In this document: positions 1 through 4,325 of the stretch, piece by piece
How the letters are laid out: each line of letters opens with the position of its first letter
Numbering within the stretch: position 1 is the stretch's first letter
Source of the DNA: Armatimonadota bacterium
GTDB lineage: Bacteria > Vulcanimicrobiota > JACPDS01
Assembly: GCA_016183885.1 (NCBI GenBank)
Contig: JACPDS010000220.1
Coordinates: 1 to 5,376 of the forward strand
Direction of reading: 5' to 3'
DNA length: 5,376 nucleotides
Translations under genes and position numbers: made by a program
The notes under the pieces: generated by a model
The model's input: the letters and a program-made list of their open reading frames with translations, nothing else
Told to the model about the DNA's origin: nothing
Database searches by the model: none

Positions 1-2
1 GA

Positions 3-86
3 GAGGGGATAAAAAAACAAAATAGGACTCCTTCATTTGGCGATACAATCCCTAATCATACAACAAGGATCAGCAGCCGCCCCTGA
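3..86 (+). CDS. Possible C-terminal end of a protein gene entering from the left (partial)
   Basis: Frame 3 is open from the window edge for 27 codons and ends in TGA at 84-86; the other two forward frames stop within the first 25 bases. The tail reads TPSFGDTIPNHTTRISSRP. It is rich in Pro, Thr and Ser and resembles the proline-rich segments of the proteins at 246-704 and 3809-4228, including a PSF followed a little later by an RI pair. Base composition is more GC-rich than the intergenic DNA that follows, which suits coding sequence. With only 27 residues and no start visible, this could be chance. If real, it is the end of a related small protein just upstream of the first TTAAC-box array. 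No function can be proposed. Confidence 0.33.
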   Translation, partial: EGIKKQNRTPSFGDTIPNHTTRISSRP

Positions 87-129
87 TAATATGTCGAGGC
101 GCATAAATAATTTTGTCTTATTTTTAAAT

Positions 130-191
130 TTAACATAAATTTAACAAAAATTTAACTTTTTTTTAATATATCCGGCTTTACTTTTTTAACT
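130..191 (+). promoter_or_regulatory. Array of TTAACA-type boxes at 11-bp period (PhoB/OmpR-class operator candidate)
   Basis: TTAACA occurs at 130-135 and 141-146, TTAACT at 152-157 and TTAATA at 163-168, exactly 11 bases apart. The first three copies share the longer core AAATTTAAC (126-134, 137-145, 148-156). Another TTAACT lies at 186-191. Direct hexamer repeats spaced by one helical turn are the usual binding pattern of PhoB/OmpR-family response regulators, and TTAACA with about 5-nt spacers is the known Bacillus PhoP (Pho box) pattern. The regulator here is inferred. The array lies 7 to 68 bases upstream of the -35 box at 198 and would control the operon at 246-1159. AT-richness makes single TTAAC hits likely, but not the exact phasing. 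Confidence 0.5.
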
Positions 192-197
192 AATGTC

Positions 198-227
198 TTG
201 ATAAAATGTATAAATCTATTATATAAT
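198..227 (+). promoter_or_regulatory. Sigma70-type promoter for the 246-1159 operon
   Basis: TTGATA at 198-203 and TATAAT at 222-227 are separated by 18 bases, close to the housekeeping consensus. Transcription would start near 234, at or just before the AAGGAGG ribosome binding site at 234-240, so the leader would be only about 12 bases long. The last TTAACT box at 186-191 ends 30 bases before the -10, almost the same offset as in the second array upstream of 3809 (29 bases). AT-rich surroundings offer other possible -10 boxes nearby. Confidence 0.5.
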
Positions 228-245
228 ATATTTAAGGAGGAAAAA

Positions 246-704
246 ATGGATAATGACAAAATAAGAAAAATCGGGGAAAGCAAAGAAGCTATTACAGCAA
301 CTGCGGCGCAGTATGCCCAGTATTTAGCTAATCTTCAAAAGGAATCGGAAATCGAAAAAGTTAAAAAAGAAGAAGGCGAAGATGCTCTTAGAATAAAAGA
401 TAAGGTACATTTACAAAGCCTAAAAAAAGCTAAAGAGGAAAAAGACTGGACTACGCCTCCGGATTTACAACATTTCCCTCCTAAAGAAGCTAGCGGCGGA
501 ATTGAATTAAATCCCCGTCCTTATAATAAAAGAGGAGCGCCGACAGTCGGCATTCCCGCCGATAGCGGAAAAGTCGGACCAAATCCAAGTTTTAACTATC
601 CTGAGCCTAAAATTAGAATTGAATTACCTGAAACTAATTCAAGTGAAAGCGCCATTAAAGAAAAAATTGAAAATTTAAAAAGACAAATTAAAGGGGAGAA
701 ATAA
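246..704 (+). CDS. Small unrecognised protein with charged N-terminal helix and proline-rich C-terminal half
   Basis: The product has 152 residues and I recognise no family. The ATG at 246 is chosen because AAGGAGG at 234-240 lies five bases before it; an in-frame TTG at 198 falls inside the -35 box and is not credible. Residues 1-66 are Lys/Glu/Ala-rich and probably helical or coiled-coil. Residues 67-130 are rich in Pro, Gly and Asn (TPPDLQHFPP at 70-79, PKIRIELP at 121-128) and probably extended. Residues 132-152 form another charged helix. There are no cysteines, no signal peptide and no membrane segment, so it is probably cytosolic unless exported by a non-Sec route. The stop is 2 bases before the next gene, with which it forms an operon. 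Residues 114-128 resemble residues 95-114 of the protein at 3809-4228. A structural or adaptor role is possible but not shown. Confidence 0.85.
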   Translation: MDNDKIRKIGESKEAITATAAQYAQYLANLQKESEIEKVKKEEGEDALRIKDKVHLQSLKKAKEEKDWTTPPDLQHFPPKEASGGIELNPRPYNKRGAPTVGIPADSGKVGPNPSFNYPEPKIRIELPETNSSESAIKEKIENLKRQIKGEK

Positions 705-706
705 AT

Positions 707-1159
707 ATGCCAATTGATAATAACAAACATATTGGTCCGGGCCTGCCTTTACCGGGCTGGGAAAAACATCCTGAAGCAGAAATAAAAGGCATAGGAATAA
801 TTTATCCGGATCCTCATATCAACAAGATAATTGAAAAAATCAAAACCCAATTTAAAGATAAAAATGAAGCTCTGAAAGCTCAAAATGATTTCAGAGCAAA
901 TTTAGCCGCTTTTGAATCTAACAGAATCTCCGATACGCAATTTATTAATTCTGTTCCAAAAATAATTAAAGAAGATGTAGAAAGATATTCTCAAGCCTAT
1001 AAAAAGCTTGGCAAAGCAAAACAAATAATTTATGGAAGCGAGAAATTAAACTTAGATAAAGCCCTTGAAATAAAAAAAGAATTACCCGAAGAATATCAAA
1101 GCGATTTAGATACTTTAATAAAAGAAAAAATGGAGCTTCAACAAAGAATTCAAGCTTAA
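707..1159 (+). CDS. Small unrecognised helical protein with Gly/Pro-rich N-terminus
   Basis: The product has 150 residues and no family I recognise. The ATG at 707 has GGGGAG at 693-698 eight bases upstream, inside the end of the previous gene, and the two genes are 2 bases apart, so they are co-transcribed and probably translationally coupled. Residues 9-36 are Gly/Pro-rich (IGPGLPLPGW at 9-18, IIYPDPH at 31-37) and probably extended. From residue 38 to the end the sequence is almost entirely amphipathic charged helix, likely a helical bundle or coiled coil. No cysteine, signal peptide or membrane segment is present. The layout, a flexible Pro-rich part joined to a helical part, is the mirror image of the upstream partner, so the two products may bind each other; that is inference. 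Two hairpins directly downstream end the operon. Confidence 0.85.
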   Translation: MPIDNNKHIGPGLPLPGWEKHPEAEIKGIGIIYPDPHINKIIEKIKTQFKDKNEALKAQNDFRANLAAFESNRISDTQFINSVPKIIKEDVERYSQAYKKLGKAKQIIYGSEKLNLDKALEIKKELPEEYQSDLDTLIKEKMELQQRIQA

Positions 1160-1170
1160 ATTTAAAAGTA

Positions 1171-1189
1171 AAACAAAAGGGTTTTGTTT
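1171..1189 (+). other. Small AT-rich hairpin before the main terminator
   Basis: AAACAAAA (1171-1178) and TTTTGTTT (1182-1189) form a perfect 8-bp stem with a GGG loop, starting 12 bases after the stop of the gene at 707-1159. It has only one G-C pair, so it is weak alone. Its place two bases before the strong terminator suggests a tandem hairpin that could help protect the 3' end or assist termination. Confidence 0.4.
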
Positions 1190-1190
1190 C

Positions 1191-1234
1191 AAAAAGTAAA
1201 GGGTTTTTAAAAACCCTTTACTTTTTTTATTTTG
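1191..1234 (+). terminator. Strong intrinsic terminator of the 246-1159 operon
   Basis: Bases 1191-1208 and 1209-1226 are a perfect 18-bp inverted repeat (arms AAAAAGTAAAGGGTTTTT and its complement) with no spacer. As RNA it would fold into a long hairpin with a GGG/CCC core and a few central bases open as loop. A T-rich run (TTATTTTG) follows. The mirrored A-run on the left means it could also stop transcription from the other strand, although no minus-strand gene ends here. It separates the first operon from the gene at 1329. Confidence 0.9.
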
Positions 1235-1328
1235 TCGTGATAGCTATAAAAGAGGAATAATAAATTAGTGAATAGTGATTAAAATAAGAAGGAAATAGTG
1301 AATAAAAAAAAATATAAGGAGAATTTTT

Positions 1329-1946
1329 ATGAATATTAAACCCGAGATAATCTCAACAAATTTAGCTTCTAAAGAAGGTCTAAGAGTAGCTCAGCAAAAT
1401 TTAGCTTCACTTACTACAAAAAAAAATATTCAAGGCGATAGCGATAATGACGGGAAAAATGATTTAGTTGAATTGCAAGAATATCTTGCTTCTAAAACCC
1501 CTGATGCTCAAGAACAGCTGGAAAATGCTAATACATCCGGAGTTTTATCATCTCGGCTTTCAAAACAAAAAAAGCCCCTTCAAGAAAAAAAAATAAAAGA
1601 AGGAAAAATAGGAAAAAATAATATTGCTGAAAGCGAATATGAGCAAGAAGCTCTTATCGATGGGGAAGAGGCAGAAATAACTCCTATAGAAGATATAAGA
1701 GAAAAATTAAATAAAAGTCCTCAAACTTTAAAATCAGAACTTAAAAAAGGGCTATCTGAAGAAGTTTTCCAAGCTTCAGAAAATATTGTAAATGAACAAA
1801 TTAATAAAGATGGCAGCCCTAATCAATCCCTTAAAAATTTAAAAAAAGCGCCGCCAACAAATGAAATTGAAAAAATAATACCCTTAAAAACAGAAATAAT
1901 GCCTATTAGCGATAAAAAAAATGCTCCTTTACCTTCTTTAATATAA
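1329..1946 (+). CDS. Unrecognised Lys/Glu-rich protein with one EF-hand-type calcium loop
   Basis: The product has 205 residues. The ATG at 1329 follows AAGGAGA (1316-1322) at a good distance. Residues 37-48, DSDNDGKNDLVE, match a 12-residue EF-hand calcium loop exactly: Asp at positions 1, 3, 5 and 9, Gly at 6 and Glu at 12. The following EYLAS helix resembles dockerin and thrombospondin type-3 style D-x-D-x-D-G repeats. Such loops are usually found in exported proteins, yet no signal peptide or membrane helix is visible. Residues 1-30 carry two NLAS segments (11-14 and 24-27). The rest, 75-205, is highly charged, low in complexity and probably disordered or coiled-coil, with a short Pro-rich end. 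Calcium binding is inferred from the motif alone; one loop without a partner is unusual. A TATAAA at 1245-1250 is a possible -10, but no clear -35 is seen, so read-through from the operon is possible. Confidence 0.83.
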   Translation: MNIKPEIISTNLASKEGLRVAQQNLASLTTKKNIQGDSDNDGKNDLVELQEYLASKTPDAQEQLENANTSGVLSSRLSKQKKPLQEKKIKEGKIGKNNIAESEYEQEALIDGEEAEITPIEDIREKLNKSPQTLKSELKKGLSEEVFQASENIVNEQINKDGSPNQSLKNLKKAPPTNEIEKIIPLKTEIMPISDKKNAPLPSLI

Positions 1947-2034
1947 GTAAATTCAGGCTAGACCCACTGCTGTCCAAAATAATTTAAAAATTTGAGCAGC
2001 CTCTTTAATTTATTAAGCAAACATGTGAATAACA

Positions 2035-2154
2035 CCCCTCCTGCCTGAGCGAGAACGCTCGCAGACAGGCACCCTTACCCTCTCCCCTCTGAGAGGATTA
2101 AATCAAGTGATTGTCTTTCCTCTCCCTTGTGGGGAGAGGATTAAGGTGAGGGGG
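2035..2154. repeat. Nested inverted repeat with two tandem CCTCTCCC...GAGAGGATTAA hairpins
   Basis: The outer arms are CCCCTC (2035-2040) plus 2071-2087 on the left and 2131-2154 on the right; they pair well if the 30-base insert 2041-2070 is skipped. Between them are two hairpin units in tandem. The first pairs CCTCTC 2079-2084 with GAGAGG 2091-2096. The second pairs CCTCTCCC 2119-2126 with GGGAGAGG 2132-2139. Each is followed by ATTAA. This layout recalls REP/BIME-type intergenic repeats. It is much richer in GC than the flanks, so it is probably of foreign or mobile origin. Confidence 0.6.
2041..2070. repeat. 30-base palindromic insert inside the left arm of the larger inverted repeat
   Basis: TGCCT (2042-2046) pairs with AGGCA (2067-2071), and GAGCG (2047-2051) pairs with CGCTC (2056-2060) across an AGAA loop; GCAGAC (2061-2066) bulges on one side. 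Removing exactly these 30 bases joins CCCCTC to ACC and restores complementarity with the right arm GGTGAGGGG. That suggests a small palindromic repeat inserted into an older element. GC content is far above the local average. Confidence 0.55.
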
Positions 2155-2251
2155 CTTTATGAATTATTCCCCTAAAAAAACCTATTTTGGGCAAGTGTGG
2201 GCTAGACCTTGTTTAGATGTTTATTCTTTTCCCGCAAAAATATAATACCTA

Positions 2252-2305
2252 TATTTATAAATATTTGACTTATTATAAAGACAACTATTTATAAATATTT
2301 GACTT
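2252..2305 (+). repeat. Two 20-base direct repeats with a palindromic core overlapping the ATPase promoter
   Basis: TATTTATAAATATTTGACTT is present at 2252-2271 and again, without mismatch, at 2286-2305, 34 bases apart. The first 12 bases, TATTTATAAATA, are a perfect palindrome, as expected of a site bound by a dimeric protein. The second copy ends in TTGACT, which serves as the -35 box of the ATPase gene; the first copy has no good -10 at the right distance, so it is better explained as an upstream operator. The likely role is repression or autoregulation of the ATPase gene. Confidence 0.7.
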
Positions 2306-2327
2306 TTAAAAGAGACATATATATAAT
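2299..2327 (+). promoter_or_regulatory. Promoter of the ATPase gene, predicted to give a leaderless message
   Basis: TTGACT at 2299-2304 and TATAAT at 2322-2327 are 17 bases apart, a near-consensus sigma70 promoter. The start codon ATG is at 2334-2336, just six bases after the -10, so transcription would begin at or within a base or two of the A of ATG. There is no Shine-Dalgarno before this ATG, which agrees with a leaderless transcript. This contrasts with the strong ribosome binding sites of the other plus-strand genes here. Confidence 0.7.
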
Positions 2328-2333
2328 AATGTT

Positions 2334-3626
2334 ATGGAGAATATCATAAAAGAAAATTTTAAATTGCTTATAAAAGAATTTCATTCTCAAGACATGCCTC
2401 AAACTTTTGAAAGAGATCTTGAAGTTCCTCTTTTAAGCAATAAAATTATAACTATTTTTGGACCGCGCAGAAGCGGAAAAAGTTTTTATTTTTATACTTT
2501 AATTAAAAAATTGTTGAAAAAAAATATACCCAAAGAAAGAATACTTTATATAAACTTTGAAGACGATAGATTACTGCCCCTGAGTTTTAAAGATTTAAAT
2601 TTTTTACTTGAAGCGTATTTTGAATTGTATCCGGAAAATAAAGAAAAAGGCGCGTATTTCTTTTTAGACGAAATTCAAAATATAAAAGAATGGGAGATAT
2701 TTATAAGAAGGATTTACGATAAAGAGAAAGTAAAAATATTCATAACTGGGTCATCTTCAAAACTTTTAAGCAAAGAGATATCAACGCATCTGCGGGGCAG
2801 AACAATTAGTTACGCGCTGTATCCTTTAAATTTTATTGAGTTTTTGAGATTTAACGGAGAAAAACCAGAAAAACATTTTGAGTATTCCAATAGAAGATTT
2901 AAAATTAAAAAACTTCTCGATGAATATCTAAGATTTGGCGGCTTTCCAGAAGTTGCTCTTGAAAAAGATATAAAATTAAAAAATAAAATTCTTTCCGAAT
3001 ATTTCAACATGCTTATTTATAAAGATTTAGCGGAAAAATTTTATGTCAATAATACGGTTCTTTTAAAGGAATTACTAAGGTTTCTTTTCACAAACACAAC
3101 CTCATTATTTTCAGTTAATTCATATTTTAAAAGCATTAAGCAAAACATCTCAATTTCAAGACAAACCTTGTCGGATTATCTTTCATATATCCAAGAAACA
3201 GATTATATAATTTTATTGCCTTTATTTTCTTATTCTTTAAAGGTTCAAAAAATAAATCATAAAAAAATTGTTTGCCTTGATAACGGATTAAGAAATGTTG
3301 TTTCATTTAAATTCTCAGATGACGAAGGAAAAATGGCGGAAAATTTAGTTGGCAGCATATTAAATTCGAAAGAAAAAGAACTTTTTTACTGGAAAAATAA
3401 ACATGAAACGGACTTTATCGTAAAAGAAAATTCTAATTTACAAGCCATAAATGTTTCTATCGGCAATGTAATTGAAAAAAGAGAAAAAGATTCCCTTTTT
3501 GAATTTAAAAATAAATTTAAAAAAGTTAAAAATTTAATTTTAATTACAAAAGACATAGAGAAGACGGTAGAAGGAATTAAATACATTCCTCTCTGGAAGT
3601 GGCTGCTCAAAGAAAAGAGTTCTTAA
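2334..3626 (+). CDS. DUF4143-type P-loop ATPase (AAA ATPase with C-terminal nuclease-like fold)
   Basis: The 430-residue product has the usual length and order of motifs of the AAA_14/DUF4143 ATPases. Walker A is GPRRSGKS (43-50), Walker B YFFLDEIQ (108-115), the sensor-1 strand FITGSSSKLL (136-145) and the arginine motif HLRGR (152-156). YLRFGGFPEVAL (198-209) and the YKDL stretch near 229-232 are family hallmarks. Residues about 243-300 look like a winged-helix part. The C-terminal DUF4143 domain contains ENLVGSIL (336-343), FYWKNKHETDFIV (351-363) and the end PLWKWLL. This last domain resembles a PD-(D/E)xK nuclease fold, but the position where active enzymes carry Lys reads NVS (373-375), so nuclease activity is doubtful. 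The protein is probably cytosolic; the biological role of the family is poorly defined. The ATG at 2334 is preferred over Met21 because the N-terminal helix before ERDL is normal for the family. No ribosome binding site precedes it. Confidence 0.93.
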   Translation: MENIIKENFKLLIKEFHSQDMPQTFERDLEVPLLSNKIITIFGPRRSGKSFYFYTLIKKLLKKNIPKERILYINFEDDRLLPLSFKDLNFLLEAYFELYPENKEKGAYFFLDEIQNIKEWEIFIRRIYDKEKVKIFITGSSSKLLSKEISTHLRGRTISYALYPLNFIEFLRFNGEKPEKHFEYSNRRFKIKKLLDEYLRFGGFPEVALEKDIKLKNKILSEYFNMLIYKDLAEKFYVNNTVLLKELLRFLFTNTTSLFSVNSYFKSIKQNISISRQTLSDYLSYIQETDYIILLPLFSYSLKVQKINHKKIVCLDNGLRNVVSFKFSDDEGKMAENLVGSILNSKEKELFYWKNKHETDFIVKENSNLQAINVSIGNVIEKREKDSLFEFKNKFKKVKNLILITKDIEKTVEGIKYIPLWKWLLKEKSS

Positions 3627-3691
3627 TCTGAGCGGAATTTTTAGATTTTGACTCTCCACTACTAAAATAGGATGGGTGGTCAGGCGTAAAA

Positions 3692-3739
3692 TTAATTTTT
3701 CATTAACAAAGATTAACAATTTGTTAACAATTCTTACTT
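3692..3739 (+). promoter_or_regulatory. Second TTAACA-type box array, phased at 10-11 bp
   Basis: TTAACA occurs at 3703-3708, 3713-3718 and 3724-3729, flanked in phase by weaker TTAATT (3692-3697) and TTACTT (3734-3739). Successive starts are 11, 10, 11 and 10 bases apart, so all boxes lie on one face of the helix. The pattern and hexamer match the array at 130-191 and the known Gram-positive Pho-box pattern. The third perfect box ends 29 bases before the TATAAT at 3759, and no good -35 is present, as expected of a promoter that depends on an activator. It would control the gene at 3809-4228. Confidence 0.58.
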
Positions 3740-3748
3740 GTGTTCCTG

Positions 3749-3756
3749 CCCCCCCC
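3749..3756 (+). repeat. C8 homopolymer tract inside the promoter spacer
   Basis: Eight consecutive C residues lie directly before the -10 box of the gene at 3809, in a region otherwise nearly all A and T. Homopolymeric C or G tracts of this length are prone to slipped-strand errors, and in several bacteria a tract between activator or -35 and -10 gives phase-variable expression. Here that role is only inferred from position. Confidence 0.6.
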
Positions 3757-3758
3757 AT

Positions 3759-3764
3759 TATAAT
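3759..3764 (+). promoter_or_regulatory. -10 box for the gene at 3809
   Basis: A perfect TATAAT follows the C8 tract. The hexamer at the normal -35 distance is ACTTGT or nearby TTGTGT (3738-3743, 15-base spacer), neither good, so help from a protein bound to the TTAACA array is likely. Transcription would begin near 3771, giving a leader of about 38 bases that carries the strong ribosome binding site. Confidence 0.55.
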
Positions 3765-3790
3765 TAATCTAGTTTTAAAAATTTAATTTT

Positions 3791-3803
3791 AGAAAGGAGG
3801 TGA
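3791..3803 (+). promoter_or_regulatory. Extended Shine-Dalgarno that fixes the start at 3809
   Basis: AGAAAGGAGGTGA is complementary over all 13 bases to the usual bacterial 16S 3' end, far longer than needed. It lies eight bases (from the last G of GGAGG) before ATG 3809. A GTG at 3800 in the same frame is part of this site and is not a start. Such a site predicts high translation, unlike the ATPase gene upstream, which has none. Confidence 0.85.
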
Positions 3804-3808
3804 AAATA

Positions 3809-4228
3809 ATGCCGATTAACTCTGTAAATAATTTATCCTCTCTTCAGGGCGCCAGCAGAGATTTTTTAAAAGTATATTCTCCTTTAACACTTAAAGAGCT
3901 AAAAGAAGCTGTAGACAAAATCTATAGAGATCCTAAATTAAGAAATTCTAGATTACTTTTCTACGGAAAAGAATTAAAAACTTATGAAATAAAAATTCCA
4001 GAGTTGCAATCTCTTCCTTTAGGCGTAAAAGCTTTAAAAACTGCTTTAGACCAACTTGTAAAAGATTGGCCTGAGAGGACTTACCAAAAACCTAGTTTTG
4101 AAGAATACACTCCTTTAAACAACCCTCCAGCGGTAAGAATTAATCTTCCTGCTATAATGTGCGACCCGCCTATTAATTATGCGGTATGGCAAGATACTGG
4201 AAAACCTTTGGGAATACACGCGCATTAA
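3809..4228 (+). CDS. Small unrecognised soluble protein with Pro-rich C-terminal third
   Basis: The product has 139 residues and matches no family I know. The start is set by the extended Shine-Dalgarno. Residues 26-45 (LTLKELKEAVDKIYRD) and 72-86 are amphipathic helices, and 48-63 looks like strands (RLLFYGKELKTYEIKI), so the first two thirds probably form a small mixed fold. Residues 88-139 are rich in Pro, Tyr and Asn and end in GIHAH. Residues 95-114 contain PSF, then PAVRINLP, matching PSF...PKIRIELP in the protein at 246-704. One cysteine (118) is present; there is no signal peptide or membrane segment. The promoter has a TTAACA array like that of the 246 operon, so co-regulation is likely. 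It stands alone, convergent with the prepilin gene. Function unknown. Confidence 0.87.
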   Translation: MPINSVNNLSSLQGASRDFLKVYSPLTLKELKEAVDKIYRDPKLRNSRLLFYGKELKTYEIKIPELQSLPLGVKALKTALDQLVKDWPERTYQKPSFEEYTPLNNPPAVRINLPAIMCDPPINYAVWQDTGKPLGIHAH

Positions 4229-4246
4229 AATAAGCGAGAGAATAAA

Positions 4247-4285
4247 TTTTAAAAAGGGGGGAATTGTTTTCCTCCCTTTTTAAAA
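4247..4285. terminator. Two-way intrinsic terminator between convergent genes
   Basis: Bases 4247-4263 pair with 4269-4285 over 17 positions, one of them a G-U pair on the plus-strand RNA (A-C mismatch on the other), with a TTGTT loop. The core is GGGGGGAA against TTCCTCCC, followed by T5 on the plus strand; the reverse strand likewise gives a C-rich arm followed by T5. It lies 18 bases after the stop of the gene at 3809-4228 and 40 bases beyond the stop of the minus-strand prepilin gene, so it probably serves both. Confidence 0.88.
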
Positions 4286-4325
4286 AAATCTTATCTTTTA
4301 TAAATCCAAGAATTATAGAAGCAAT

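Larger units (their letters stand above)
1954..2211. mobile_element. MITE-like or REP-like non-coding element with imperfect terminal inverted repeats
   Basis: This lies in the 387-base stretch 1947-2333 that has no credible gene. Bases 1954-1981 and the complement of 2183-2211 align as imperfect terminal inverted repeats sharing CCCAC and CCAAAATA blocks; about 18 of 26 aligned inner positions agree with one gap. GGCTAGACC also appears in the same orientation at both edges (1956-1964 and 2200-2208). Inside are two hairpin units and a palindromic insert, listed separately. No transposase is encoded, so it would be a non-autonomous element, an insertion sequence remnant or a structured intergenic repeat. 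I do not recognise a named family, and copy number cannot be seen from one window. Confidence 0.5.

Noticed and set aside
91..138. 15-codon frame MSRRINNFVLFLNLT between the left-edge fragment and the first operon.
   Set aside because: No ribosome binding site, very short, and it runs into the TTAACA array.
1266..1301. Three TAGTGA repeats upstream of the gene at 1329 as an operator.
   Set aside because: Starts at 1266, 1273 and 1296 show no regular spacing or helical phase, and the region is low in complexity.
1967..1999. CTGCT/AGCAG hairpin just after the gene at 1329-1946 as its terminator.
   Set aside because: Only five pairs plus a weak CAAA/TTTG extension across an asymmetric bulge, and no proper T-run. 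It is also part of the terminal repeat of the element.
3616..3655. Interrupted stem after the ATPase gene (AGAGT/ACTCT and AATCT/AGATT) as a terminator.
   Set aside because: The stem is short and broken, has a 13-base loop and lacks a following T-run. No convincing terminator is seen between 3627 and 3808.
2810..3758. Minus-strand open frames of 66 to 74 codons inside and after the ATPase gene.
   Set aside because: They lie mostly opposite a confidently identified gene, show no domain, and arise from the mirrored codon pattern.
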